A stretch of DNA of 64,000 bases from Mycolicibacterium neoaurum (GCF_036946495.1 NZ_JAQIIX010000001.1:310001-374000), one strand, 5' to 3'; counted from the stretch's first letter, positions 42,974-53,856 are shown. Translations and numbers: made by a program. The notes: generated by a model from the sequence alone, not told the origin.

Positions 42974-43900
42974 ATGGCACACACTATGAGCATCGACCAG
43001 TCCGAAAGTGCCGCAGCGGATTCGCACGGCTTTACCCTGCAGTCCCGCCGCAAGTGGCCCTACATTGCGGGGGCCGTCGTCGCGATCATCGGGGTGGCGG
43101 TGTATTTCATCGCTTTCCGCGGTGGCGACGGGAAATCGGCAAACGAGACGGCCGGCGCCACGCTCGAGGTGGTGTACCTGGATTCCAACCCGGCCGAAAA
43201 GCGCATCATCGAGTACATCGGTGAACAGATCGCCCCCGACTATGGGGTGAAGGTCGCCGCCGTCGGGCTGGGGGACAGCACGCAGATCAACAGCGCCATC
43301 AACGACGGCCGGTATGCGGGCACCATCTTCCAGCACCGGCACTGGTTGCAGCAGGTGCTCGACGCCAACCCCACCTTCAAGGAGGAGGCCGGAACCGGTC
43401 CGTTCTTCCACTGGGTCTTCGGCATCTGGTCGGACAAGTACACGTCTGTCGACGACATCCCGGACGGCGCCTCGGTGTCACTGCTTGCCGACCCCGCGAA
43501 CAACTCGCAGGGCATCTGGTATCTGGCGCAGGCGGGCCTGATCACCATCCGACCCGACGCCGACATCACGGCGCTGACCCAGAAGGACATCATCGCCAAC
43601 CCGAAGAATCTGAAGTTCACCCTGCTCGACTTCGGTGCCCAACCTCGGGCGCTGCCCGATCTGGACGCCATTGTCGGGTACGCGGAATCGTTTCTGGCCG
43701 CGGGAGTTCCGGAGGACAAGCTGATCTTCGCCCCTAAGTCCCCGGACGAGTTCGCCTCGGTTCTCACGGTGGGCAGCAACTATATCGACACCGACAACAT
43801 CCAGAACCTGATCAAGGCCTTCAAGGATCCACGGGTACAGACCTTCATCGCCGATGATCCCGAGGTGAAGAAGCTGGCGCTGCCCGGCGCGCCGGCATGA
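42974..43900 (+). CDS. metQ: MetQ-type substrate-binding protein with uncleaved N-terminal membrane helix
   Basis: A 308-residue NlpA/MetQ-family binding protein. After a polar N-tail, RRKWPYIAGAVVAIIGVAVY forms a membrane helix without a lipobox cysteine, so the protein is probably anchored by this helix. The mature part includes EYIGEQIAPDYGVKVAAVGL, NDGRYAGTIFQHRHWLQQVL, VSLLADPANNSQGIWYLAQAG and PRALPDLDAIVGYAESFL. ATG 42974 is used; 42986 is possible. It overlaps the second monooxygenase by 4 bases. Confidence 0.85.
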   Translation: MAHTMSIDQSESAAADSHGFTLQSRRKWPYIAGAVVAIIGVAVYFIAFRGGDGKSANETAGATLEVVYLDSNPAEKRIIEYIGEQIAPDYGVKVAAVGLGDSTQINSAINDGRYAGTIFQHRHWLQQVLDANPTFKEEAGTGPFFHWVFGIWSDKYTSVDDIPDGASVSLLADPANNSQGIWYLAQAGLITIRPDADITALTQKDIIANPKNLKFTLLDFGAQPRALPDLDAIVGYAESFLAAGVPEDKLIFAPKSPDEFASVLTVGSNYIDTDNIQNLIKAFKDPRVQTFIADDPEVKKLALPGAPA

Positions 43901-45258
43901 CGGCACGCGAACTGCACTTCGGGGTGAACGTCCTCTCCGATGGCATGCATCCAGCGGCGTGGCGGCACCCCTCTGCGGACCCGAACTGGTTCATCGATCC
44001 CGCGTACTGGATCGAACTCGCCCGGATCTCCGAACGCGGCACGCTGGACGCGTTGTTCCTGGCCGATACGCCGTCGGTTTCGGTCTCGGGCGATGCGCCG
44101 CTCGGAGCGCCCCCGCTGGCCCTCGACCCGATCGTGCTGTTGTCGACGCTGGCATCGGTGACCACGCACTTGGGTCTGATCGGCACGGTGTCGACGTCGT
44201 TCGAGGAGCCGTTCAACGTCGCGCGCCGGTTCGCGTCGCTGGATCACCTGAGCCGGGGCCGGGTGGCGTGGAACGTCGTGACCACCAGCGATCCCCAGAC
44301 GTGGCGCAATTTCGGCCGTGCCGGGCAGCTCAATGCGCAGCCGGATCGTGGTGAACGTTACCGGCGCGCAGCCGAATTCGTCGATGTAGTGCGCACCCTG
44401 TGGGACTCCTGGGACGATGATGCCGTGCTGGGGGACAAGCGCACCGGGGCCTTCAGCAGACCCGGATCGATCAACACGATCGGGCACCGCGGCGACCACT
44501 TCGACGTGGATGGGCCGTTGACGCTGCCGAGGTCACCGCAGGGACACCCGGTGCTGTTCCAGGCCGGCGGCTCGGCCGGCGGCCTGGACCTGGCGGCCCG
44601 CTACGCCGATGGCGTGTTCGCGGCGCAGGCCTCGTTGCCCGACGCGTTGCGCAATGCCGACGAACTGCGTTCCCGCACGGCGGCATACGGTCGGCCGCGT
44701 GACGCTATCCGAATCATGCCCGGGTTGTCCTTCGTGCTGGGCAGCACCGAGACCGAAGCGCGCCGACGAAACGACGAACTCAACGAACTTGCCGGCGAGC
44801 GCCGGCTGGCCCATCTGGCATGGCAGCTGGGTGTGGATGCGGCTGAACTGGACTGGGACAAAAAGCTTCCCCAGTGGCTACTGGCGGGCTCGGAGGCGAC
44901 CGGCAGTTCGCAGGGTGCCCGCGATATCGTGGTGAATCTGGCCCGCCGGGAGCAGCTGACGGTGCGCCAACTGCTCGACCGGGTGATCACCTGGCACCGA
45001 TTGGTGGTCGGTTCGCCCGAGCAGATCGCCGACGCCATCGAGGAGTGGTTCGTAGCGGGTGCGGTCGACGGGTTCAACCTGATGCCCGATGTGTTCCCGT
45101 CGGGCCTCGAGCTGTTCGTCGACCATGTGATCCCCATTCTGCGCGACCGGGGACTGTTCCGGCGCGAATACCGACACGCGACCCTGCGTGGGCATCTGGG
45201 TCTGGAACGAGTGCCAGACGCCCGCAGCAATCGCAGCCGTGGTCGTGTGCCGGCGTGA
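43897..45258 (+). CDS. NtaA/SnaA/DszA-type FMN-dependent monooxygenase (copy 2)
   Basis: A 453-residue flavin monooxygenase of the same family as the gene at 39065, with ELARISERGTLDALFLAD, STSFEEPFNVARRFASLDHL, RVAWNVVTT and PVLFQAGGSAGGLDLAARYA. It is translated together with metQ (ATGA overlap), which ties the enzyme to the imported substrate. I infer oxidation of an organosulfur compound, but amine-type substrates are possible in this family. No flavin reductase is adjacent. Confidence 0.87.
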   Translation: MTARELHFGVNVLSDGMHPAAWRHPSADPNWFIDPAYWIELARISERGTLDALFLADTPSVSVSGDAPLGAPPLALDPIVLLSTLASVTTHLGLIGTVSTSFEEPFNVARRFASLDHLSRGRVAWNVVTTSDPQTWRNFGRAGQLNAQPDRGERYRRAAEFVDVVRTLWDSWDDDAVLGDKRTGAFSRPGSINTIGHRGDHFDVDGPLTLPRSPQGHPVLFQAGGSAGGLDLAARYADGVFAAQASLPDALRNADELRSRTAAYGRPRDAIRIMPGLSFVLGSTETEARRRNDELNELAGERRLAHLAWQLGVDAAELDWDKKLPQWLLAGSEATGSSQGARDIVVNLARREQLTVRQLLDRVITWHRLVVGSPEQIADAIEEWFVAGAVDGFNLMPDVFPSGLELFVDHVIPILRDRGLFRREYRHATLRGHLGLERVPDARSNRSRGRVPA

Positions 45259-45278
45259 TTGACAGTGCGTTCATGAGA

Positions 45279-45704
45279 TCAGTACACCGAGGCGATGTTG
45301 GTGCGTGCCCATTCGCGTTCGGCTTCCGATCCTGCCGACGGCGGGATGAGCCCGTTGATCATCCATAGTTCCTCGCTGGTCTCGTCCACGTGGAACTCCC
45401 AGTGCACCCCCTCGTGTTGGTCTACGAACGGTTGCAGGATCTCCTTGATCTTGGCGGTGATCCGGCGCCGGCCCGCCGTGTCGGCGCTGTGCCGGGCAAT
45501 ATGTTCGATGACCACGCGGACACCCATTGGTGACGGTTCACCGCCGACGTAGAAGTCCTCGGAACGGGTTTCGTCGAAGACCACGACCACATAGAACCGG
45601 GGTAATCCGATGAGCTCGTAGAGCTCGGTGATCCGGCCGGCGAGCGCATGTTTGTCCTCGGCGGTGAAGATTCCCGGTGAATGGCGAATGGTCCAAAGCG
45701 GCAT
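45279..45704 (-). CDS. Tautomerase-superfamily protein (cis-CaaD-like)
   Basis: A 141-residue protein starting PLWTIRHSPG, so the amino-terminal proline needed for catalysis follows the Met. Further family features are FTAEDKHALAGRITELYELI, FYVVVVFDETRSEDFYVGGE and RVVIEHIARHS. Related enzymes tautomerise keto-enols or dehalogenate cis-3-chloroacrylate; substrate unknown. AAGGAATCGAT before the ATG sets the start; the longer open frame is not tautomerase-like. It follows the dehydrogenase gene and likely shares its transcript. Confidence 0.8.
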   Translation of the reverse strand: MPLWTIRHSPGIFTAEDKHALAGRITELYELIGLPRFYVVVVFDETRSEDFYVGGEPSPMGVRVVIEHIARHSADTAGRRRITAKIKEILQPFVDQHEGVHWEFHVDETSEELWMINGLIPPSAGSEAEREWARTNIASVY

Positions 45705-45717
45705 ATCGATTCCTTGG

Positions 45718-45753
45718 TGTTGTCGGGGCGATGTTGTCGGGGCGGTGTTGTCG
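45718..45753. repeat. 14-base tandem repeat between dehydrogenase and tautomerase genes
   Basis: TGTTGTCGGGGCGA (45718-45731) and TGTTGTCGGGGCGG (45732-45745) are followed by an 8-base partial copy (45746-45753). The array fills most of the 58-base gap and could vary in copy number. Confidence 0.7.
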
Positions 45754-45762
45754 AAATGGCGA

Positions 45763-46464
45763 TCAGCGCGCGAGGTCGAAGGCGAGGTCTTCCACCGGAC
45801 CCGAGAGCTTCGACTTGACGGCGGCGGTGACATCGTCGACGAGCACCTCGTGCGCACCCGCCTCCAGCGCATCGAGCACACGGGTGGCCACATCGGCAGG
45901 CGATGTTTTGGGCATCGCGATATCGGCAACCATCTCGGTGTCGATGAAACCGACGTGCACGCCGAGAACCTGGGTATGTTGCTCACGAAGTTCGACGCGC
46001 AACGAGTTCGTCAGCGACCAGATCGCGGCCTTCGAGGCGCCGTAGGCGCCACTGCCTGCCAGCCAAGACAGGACGGAGTGGACGTTGACCACGGCGCCGC
46101 CGCCATGACGGGCCAGTACCGGCGCGAGAGTACGGACCACGCGCAGCGGACCGAAGGCGTTGATGTCGAAAGTCGTGGCGATATCGCCGAAGTCACCGGT
46201 CAACAGGGATCCGGGCAGCAGGATGCCTGCGTTGTTGATCACGATGTCGACATCGGCGGCCGTCGTTTCCAGCGCGGCGACCGAGGACTCGTCGCCCACC
46301 TCGAGCGCGATGCCGACGACACCGGGGCGTGGGTCGGTGTACTGCTCGCGTGCGGTCGAGTACACCTTCGCTGCGCCCCGGACGAGCAGCTCGTCCACCA
46401 GCGCCGAACCGAGGCCGCGCCGGCCCCCGGTCACCAGAACCACTTTGCCATCGATCGCCACCAT
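45763..46464 (-). CDS. Short-chain dehydrogenase/reductase
   Basis: A 233-residue NAD(P)-dependent SDR: cofactor loop VLVTGGRRGLGSALVDEL, NNAG, catalytic Ser in SVLSWLAGSGAYGASKAA with the YxxxK pair. The substrate is an unknown alcohol or ketone. It is divergent from the HxlR regulator across an 11-bp inverted repeat, so regulated by it. AAAGGTGG lies about 8 bases before the ATG. Confidence 0.88.
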   Translation of the reverse strand: MVAIDGKVVLVTGGRRGLGSALVDELLVRGAAKVYSTAREQYTDPRPGVVGIALEVGDESSVAALETTAADVDIVINNAGILLPGSLLTGDFGDIATTFDINAFGPLRVVRTLAPVLARHGGGAVVNVHSVLSWLAGSGAYGASKAAIWSLTNSLRVELREQHTQVLGVHVGFIDTEMVADIAMPKTSPADVATRVLDALEAGAHEVLVDDVTAAVKSKLSGPVEDLAFDLAR

Positions 46465-46493
46465 GACGGACCCACCTTTCTGAATAACGAATA

Positions 46494-46529
46494 CATTACC
46501 CAGACCGTAGGCTTTTCCTCTGGGTAATG
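46494..46529. promoter_or_regulatory. Inverted repeat CATTACCCAGA-N14-TCTGGGTAATG
   Basis: Perfect 11-bp arms (46494-46504 and 46519-46529) flank a 14-base spacer in the 88-base gap between the divergent dehydrogenase and HxlR genes. It is the obvious operator for the HxlR-type regulator and lies just upstream of the regulator's -10 box. Confidence 0.8.
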
Positions 46530-46540
46530 CAAGTGTTAGT

Positions 46541-46546
46541 TAAGAT
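46541..46546 (+). promoter_or_regulatory. -10 hexamer TAAGAT for the HxlR gene
   Basis: TAAGAT lies 6 bases before the ATG at 46553, giving a leaderless start right after the operator. Confidence 0.55.
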
Positions 46547-46552
46547 GGGTCC

Positions 46553-47035
46553 ATGGTGATGACCTTCGAGGACCGGCTCCGTGACCGCAGCCGCTGGACC
46601 ATCGGCGACAACTGCTCGGTGGTGAAGGTTCTCGACCTACTCAACACCAAGACCGCGTTCCTGGCGATCCGCGAATGCTTCTACGGCACAACGCGATTCG
46701 AAGACTTCGTCGAACGCATCGGCGCATCCGCGCCGGCTGTCTCCCGAGCGCTGCGCCAGCTTGAGAGTGCCGGCGTGGTCAGCCGGGTGCCCTATCGAGA
46801 GCCCGGGCAGCGCGCCCGCGACGAGTATCGCCTCACCGAGGCGGGGGAGGATCTGCTGCCAGTCCTCCTGTCGATCATCCAATGGGGTGACACTCATCTG
46901 CAGGAGGACGGGCCGCCATTCACCTTTCGTGACGAGGCCGGTCGCCCGCTCGCGGTGCGTGTGACCGCAGCCGACGGCGAACCCCCGATCAACGCCGATG
47001 GCATCGAGATCCACTACAACGGCGGCCGCGGTTAG
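46553..47035 (+). CDS. HxlR-family transcriptional regulator
   Basis: A 160-residue winged-helix regulator. The HxlR core is visible: NCSVVKVLDLLNTKTAFLAI, CFYGTTRFEDFVERIGASAP, AVSRALRQLESAGVVSRVPY and RARDEYRLTEAGEDLLPVLL. An extra C-terminal beta segment follows. HxlR proteins often sense electrophiles such as aldehydes or quinones, which would suit control of a dehydrogenase and tautomerase. ATG 46553; a second ATG two codons later is possible. Confidence 0.85.
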   Translation: MVMTFEDRLRDRSRWTIGDNCSVVKVLDLLNTKTAFLAIRECFYGTTRFEDFVERIGASAPAVSRALRQLESAGVVSRVPYREPGQRARDEYRLTEAGEDLLPVLLSIIQWGDTHLQEDGPPFTFRDEAGRPLAVRVTAADGEPPINADGIEIHYNGGRG

Positions 47036-47038
47036 GCT
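47033..47038 (+). promoter_or_regulatory. -10 hexamer TAGGCT for the HTTM-like gene
   Basis: TAGGCT includes the HxlR stop codon TAG and lies 6 bases before the GTG at 47045. Confidence 0.45.
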
Positions 47039-47044
47039 GCTCGG

Positions 47045-48652
47045 GTGCAGGTCGCCGCGCGGTGCCGATTCCCGTCGCTACGCTCGCCCAGGGGCCCGTT
47101 CTCGACGTTCGCGACGCTCTACACCATCGCAATGGTCCTGGAATTCTCCGAGCGCTGGCCCACGCCCTGGTTCACCGGTGCATTCCTGATCGCAACGACG
47201 ATCGCCGTCGCCACCGGGATGAGCCGGATCGCGTTCGTCGCGCTCCTGGTCGCGGCCACCGGGTACGTCACCTTCTTCCAGTTCCCCGAGGTGGCCAACC
47301 ACGTCAACCTCATGCTGTGCCTGAACATCGCGATGATCGGGTTCTTGTCGGTATCCATGCTCCGCAAGCAGCGCAGCGCCGATGACGACTACGCCGTGAT
47401 CGCACCCATTCTGCGTATCAGCCTGATGCTGATCTACGCGCTGGCCGGCTTCCACAAACTCAACAGCGACTACTTCGACACCGCCGCCTCCTGTGCGGCA
47501 GGCATCCTCACCTCGGTCATCCGCGCGTTGCAGACCGACCTACTCGGCATCCCGGTCGTCATGCCCGTCGCCCTTGGCGCCATGTTCCTGGGCTACCGGC
47601 TGGCGCGCCGCGGCAGGTTCGGTGCCGCCGGAAACCGGCTCTTCACCGCGGTTGCCGCGAGTGTGGGACTGGCCGGTCTGGCGATCGTCGCGGTCGTCGT
47701 GTTCTACGCCCGACTCGGTCCGCTGCTCACCGCCATCGGACTCACCGCGGCCGTCGCGGTACTCGGTTGGGAATTGGTGGGCGGACTGCTGCTGGCGGTA
47801 CCACGGCTGCAAGCCCCCATCGTGGCGTTCGCCTTGTCCATGCACGCCGCCCTTGCACTCATCGGCTTTGTCGATTTCGGGTCCATGGCGGCGGCGTTGC
47901 TGTTCACCTTCCTGCCCGCCTCCTATCGGCAGGTGCTGATGGACGGGGCCTTCCGGTTACGCGGGCGCACGGTGCCACTGATCGGCGTTTACGTCGGCAT
48001 CGCGATCTCGATAGCACTGGTGTCGGGAGTCAACGCCCACCTCGACCGAATTCCCCACTGGACACTGATCTCGGGCATGGCGTTCGACGCGGCGGTCCTC
48101 ATGGTGATCTGGCCGATCCTGGCCGCCGTCTTCTCACCTGCGCCGCGACCCGAGTGGGGCGGCGTGCGCATCATCGACGCGCGCACGCCGGTGGTGCTGT
48201 ATCTGGTGCCCGCTGCGCTGATCGGCATCGCGCTGACGCCCTACCTCGGGTTGCGCACCGCAGGTAACTTCTCCATGTTCAGCAATCTTCGCACCGAGGG
48301 GGAGCGCTCCAATCATCTTCTGCTCGGCGGCAATCCACTCAAGATGTGGGGATATCAGGAAGACATCGTCTGGATCATCGATATCGACGATCGCTACGGT
48401 GACGTCATCCACCACTACGACGCGGGGGCACGTGGCTATGCGCTTCCGGTCGTGGAGTTCCGCAAGTGGATCCACGACTGGGACCAGGCTGGTTACCGCG
48501 TTCCGCTCACCTATGGCTATCGCGGAATTCGCTACACCACCGACGATATCGTGACCGATCCGATCTGGCGCACCCCGGACAGGACACTGCCCATGGTGCT
48601 GCTGGACTTTCGGGTCATCCAACCGGGGGAGCCCAACTACTGCCGCTGGTGA
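47045..48652 (+). CDS. HTTM/vitamin K-dependent carboxylase-like membrane protein
   Basis: A 535-residue protein with about ten membrane helices and a soluble C-terminal part (about 400-535). The segment LMLIYALAGFHKLNSDYFDT with a nearby SCAAG matches the Lys-Leu-Asn core of HTTM/gamma-carboxylase-like proteins. The tail is rich in Asp, Tyr and Trp (VWIIDIDDRYGDVIHHY, FRKWIHDWDQAGYRVP). No biochemical role is known for the bacterial family. It converges on the stress protein gene with 16 bases of overlap. Confidence 0.6.
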   Translation: MQVAARCRFPSLRSPRGPFSTFATLYTIAMVLEFSERWPTPWFTGAFLIATTIAVATGMSRIAFVALLVAATGYVTFFQFPEVANHVNLMLCLNIAMIGFLSVSMLRKQRSADDDYAVIAPILRISLMLIYALAGFHKLNSDYFDTAASCAAGILTSVIRALQTDLLGIPVVMPVALGAMFLGYRLARRGRFGAAGNRLFTAVAASVGLAGLAIVAVVVFYARLGPLLTAIGLTAAVAVLGWELVGGLLLAVPRLQAPIVAFALSMHAALALIGFVDFGSMAAALLFTFLPASYRQVLMDGAFRLRGRTVPLIGVYVGIAISIALVSGVNAHLDRIPHWTLISGMAFDAAVLMVIWPILAAVFSPAPRPEWGGVRIIDARTPVVLYLVPAALIGIALTPYLGLRTAGNFSMFSNLRTEGERSNHLLLGGNPLKMWGYQEDIVWIIDIDDRYGDVIHHYDAGARGYALPVVEFRKWIHDWDQAGYRVPLTYGYRGIRYTTDDIVTDPIWRTPDRTLPMVLLDFRVIQPGEPNYCRW

Positions 48653-49545
48653 TCGATCCCGCGCACCACGATCACCGGCGCCGTCGACAGTTGCGCGACC
48701 GTCGAGGCGACCGACCCCAGCACCAGCCCGGCGAATCCGCCCCGGCCGCGGCTACCGACGACGACCAGCTGGGCGCTGCGTGACTCCTCGGTGAGCCAGT
48801 GAGCGGGTCGGTCCTGTACCAACCGGACCTGCACACGGACATCCGGGAAACGCCGCTGCCAGTCGGCGAGCCGATCGGTCAACGCAGACCGTGCCTGATC
48901 CTCGTAGATCTGCCAATCGGTGCCGTAGAGCGGCAGCAAGCCGACATCGCTCCATGCGTGCACGGCGACCAGCTCCACACCACGCAGCGCGGCCTCCTCG
49001 AAGGCGAGCTCGGTGGCCGCATCCGATGATGTCGATCCGTCGACACCGAGGACGACGGGGGCGCTGCTGTCACCCGCATGGTCAGGGTGCACGATGACCA
49101 CCGGGCAGCGCGCGTGGTGGAGCAATCCGGCCGCCACCGAACCGAGCGGCAACCGCGAGTGTCTACCCGTACCCCTGTTGCCGACCACCAGCAACAAGGC
49201 CTGCCGCGACGCCTCGGCCAGCGTGCCGACCACCGGGGAGGGGCGGCTCTCTGTGCGCACACCCGGGGCATGGACGCCACCCACCGCGGCTGAGAAGGCC
49301 TTCTCGGCACGCCCGAGGATGTCGTGGGACGAATCCTCTTGGGCCTTGGAAATTGTCGATGCGTCACTCGGTGTCGCCCAGGTGGCGATGACAGGAGCCG
49401 AAACACTCATCAGGGTCACCGGGGCGGCGCGACGCACGGCCTCGGCCGCAGCCCAGGTGACCGCGGCGTCCGAACCGGGTGACCCGTCGACGGCCACCAC
49501 GATGCCGAGATGGTGTTGCGGGCTGGACTCTTCCGGACTGGCCAT
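48637..49545 (-). CDS. Tandem universal stress protein
   Basis: A 302-residue protein with two UspA domains. Domain 1 has VVAVDGSPGSDAAVTWA and the ATP-loop GNRGTGRHSRLPLGSVAAGL; domain 2 has LGVDGSTSSDAATELAFEEA and GSRGRGGFAGLVLGSVAS, both with the G2xG9xG(S/T) pattern. In M. tuberculosis tandem Usps belong to the DosR hypoxia regulon. Here a DosR-like box lies 57 bases upstream, and AAGGAGG precedes the ATG at 49545. The start is therefore clear against the longer open frame. Confidence 0.9.
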   Translation of the reverse strand: MASPEESSPQHHLGIVVAVDGSPGSDAAVTWAAAEAVRRAAPVTLMSVSAPVIATWATPSDASTISKAQEDSSHDILGRAEKAFSAAVGGVHAPGVRTESRPSPVVGTLAEASRQALLLVVGNRGTGRHSRLPLGSVAAGLLHHARCPVVIVHPDHAGDSSAPVVLGVDGSTSSDAATELAFEEAALRGVELVAVHAWSDVGLLPLYGTDWQIYEDQARSALTDRLADWQRRFPDVRVQVRLVQDRPAHWLTEESRSAQLVVVGSRGRGGFAGLVLGSVASTVAQLSTAPVIVVRGIDHQRQ

Positions 49546-49602
49546 GGTGTCGCTCCTCCTTGATCGACCACCATCCACCGTAGTCGTCGGCAGGGGCGCG
49601 GG

Positions 49603-51799
<2,197 letters not shown>

Positions 51800-51807
51800 G
51801 TTCGACC

Positions 51808-52848
51808 TCAGCCGTTGCCAGCCAACCCCGCCAGGATCGTTGCGGTCGATTCATCACGGACGCGACGGTACCCGGTCCCAGCCCACAGGTGAACGAGGTC
51901 GTCGATCCCGGCCGCGGCGGCAGCCTTGCGCAGGGGACTGGTCAGGTGGTGAATGGCCGGATAGCCCAACGGCGCGCGGGCCTCGAACCGATCGATGAAC
52001 GCGTTGCGCAGACCGCGGGCGGGTCGCCCGGTGAACGCATGCGTCAGCACGGTGTCGTTTCGCGCCGGATCGATCAGGGCGGCCTTGTGCGTGGGCGATG
52101 CGGCGCTCTCGTCGGAACGCAGCAGCGCGGTACCCACCGCTGCCGCGACCGCACCGGCGCCCAGTACCTCCGATACCGCGCCGGCGCTCGCCAGCCCACC
52201 AGCCGCGATCACCGGAATGTCCACCGCACCGCCCACCTCGGCGACCAGATCGGCCAACACGACTGCGGCGGGTAACCGGTCCGGAGTGAAGGTCCCCGAG
52301 TGGCCACCGGCGGCGCCGGCCTGCGCCACCACCAGGTCCGCCCCGGCTTCGGCGGCGGCGATCGCTTCGACCGGATCGGTCACCGTCTGGACGACGGTGG
52401 TGCCTGCCTTTTTCAGCCTGGCGATGACATCCCCACCTGGGAGGCCGAAGGTGAAGCTAACCACCGGAACCGGATCGCTCAGTAGCAGGTCGACCTTGGC
52501 GTCGAACGCGTCATCGTCCTCGACCGGGTGCACAGGCAACTCGAGCCCGAACCGATCGGCCGCCTCCTGCACCAGCTGCGCGTAGCGCCGGTACGCAGCG
52601 GCATCCACGGGAACCGGGTTCGGTGCGAAGACGTTGACGCCGAACGGGATCGATGCCTTGCGCACGGTGGTGATCTCGGCGAGCAACACCTGCGGGGTTT
52701 TGTAGCCGGCGGCCAGGAACCCCATCCCCCCGGCGTCGGCGGCGGCGATCACCATCGCCGCGGTGGTGGCGCCGCCGGCCATCGGCGCGGCGATCAAAGG
52801 GATGTCGAGCCCGAGCAGGTCGCGGGCAGCCTTGATGCGTGCGGTCAT
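51808..52848 (-). CDS. Nitronate monooxygenase family (NPD-like) FMN protein
   Basis: A 346-residue TIM-barrel flavoprotein oxidising nitronates such as propionate-3-nitronate to carbonyl and nitrite. Motifs are LDIPLIAAPMAGGATTAAMV, GGMGFLAAGY, DLVVAQAGAAGGHSGTF and PVIAAGGLASAGAV, the FMN-phosphate site. The ATG at 52848 is chosen because AGGAAAG precedes it; an ATG at 52866 is less well placed. Physiological substrate is not known. Confidence 0.85.
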   Translation of the reverse strand: MTARIKAARDLLGLDIPLIAAPMAGGATTAAMVIAAADAGGMGFLAAGYKTPQVLLAEITTVRKASIPFGVNVFAPNPVPVDAAAYRRYAQLVQEAADRFGLELPVHPVEDDDAFDAKVDLLLSDPVPVVSFTFGLPGGDVIARLKKAGTTVVQTVTDPVEAIAAAEAGADLVVAQAGAAGGHSGTFTPDRLPAAVVLADLVAEVGGAVDIPVIAAGGLASAGAVSEVLGAGAVAAAVGTALLRSDESAASPTHKAALIDPARNDTVLTHAFTGRPARGLRNAFIDRFEARAPLGYPAIHHLTSPLRKAAAAAGIDDLVHLWAGTGYRRVRDESTATILAGLAGNG

Positions 52849-52983
52849 CGTCTTTCCTCGGGTCATCGGTCTCCATCTGGAGTCGATTCTGCGTGTCCGA
52901 CCCGCAGCGGTATAGGACGAGTTGACTCTCAGCCGCAAGACACAGCCTTGCATCCTGACCAGATGCACGCACGCGGCCGAACC

Positions 52984-53730
52984 TCAGGCCGGGACCGCCA
53001 ACTTGCTCACCGTGAACGCCGCAGCCTGGTCGGCCATCCCGTTGACCGCGTATTGCTGATGCGGTGCACTGGAGCCGGACGGCGGTGAACCTGCGCATAC
53101 CGTATCGCCGGGAGCGCAGAGCTCGAGCGCTTTGGCGGCATAGGCGGACCCGACGTCGATCACCGGTGCTCCGTACTTCACCGCCGACCAGCCGGCGGGC
53201 ATCCCGAACAACACCACCGCGGCCACGTTGTCGATCACGTCGCTGGGAAGCGGGGGCGGACCGCTGACCCCCGCGGGCACCACGCCGGAGGTGGACAGTG
53301 CCGTCACGACCGCACCCTGCGAGTAGCCACCGAGCACCATCCGGGTGTTCGGGCATACCGAGGTGACACCGCGGACGTGGTCGGTCTCATCCCGGACACC
53401 GTCGACGACGTTCTGCGTGAACGCAGTGCCGCCGGTGAAGTTGTTGCTGGCCGGATAGTTGACGGCATGTACCCCAACCGTCCGCGGAAAGGCCTGGGCA
53501 CGTAGCGAATCGACGAAACGCTGCCCAACGCCGCCGACGCCCGGCGGCTCGGCTGTCCCCCTGGCGAAGACCACGCCGATATCGGGACAGGGTTGCGGCT
53601 GGGAAACAGCCGTGGGAATCAGGACCGGTAGCGCTGCCAGCGCCAAACCCGTCGACCCCACCATCCGGGCGAGAACTCGTACACCCCGTAGGCCCCATAG
53701 CCCCCGCGGACCTTGTGAACCTGCAGCCAA
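52984..53730 (-). CDS. Secreted cutinase-family esterase
   Basis: A 248-residue cutinase: CPDIGVVFARGTAEPPGVGG, VNYPASNNF, the nucleophile elbow VLGGYSQGAVVTAL, and a late CAPGDTVCAG with the catalytic Asp and paired cysteines, His near SAPHQQYAVNGM. These enzymes hydrolyse lipids, esters or cell-wall mycolates outside the cell. The hydrophobic signal STGLALAALPVLIPTAVS is clear, but the start is not: TTG 53730 gives a basic n-region, ATG 53664 a very short one. I use TTG. Confidence 0.83.
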   Translation of the reverse strand: MAAGSQGPRGLWGLRGVRVLARMVGSTGLALAALPVLIPTAVSQPQPCPDIGVVFARGTAEPPGVGGVGQRFVDSLRAQAFPRTVGVHAVNYPASNNFTGGTAFTQNVVDGVRDETDHVRGVTSVCPNTRMVLGGYSQGAVVTALSTSGVVPAGVSGPPPLPSDVIDNVAAVVLFGMPAGWSAVKYGAPVIDVGSAYAAKALELCAPGDTVCAGSPPSGSSAPHQQYAVNGMADQAAAFTVSKLAVPA

Positions 53731-53856
53731 TTCCTACCCCCAGAAACGCTCGTACCCAGACTGTGACAGACCCCCGGCAGATGTGCCGTCATTTCCGCCG
53801 ACACCCACCACCGCCGTACTCATCGAGTGCTTCCGTCGGTGCGTTACAGCACCCGG

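Noticed and set aside
42848..43411. Upstream extension of the metN frame
   Set aside because: It runs antisense through metQ and precedes the canonical MetN start IELTDVTKVYG.
45705..45986. N-terminal extension of the tautomerase
   Set aside because: Catalysis needs the proline directly after the initiator Met at 45704, and a ribosome binding site lies there.
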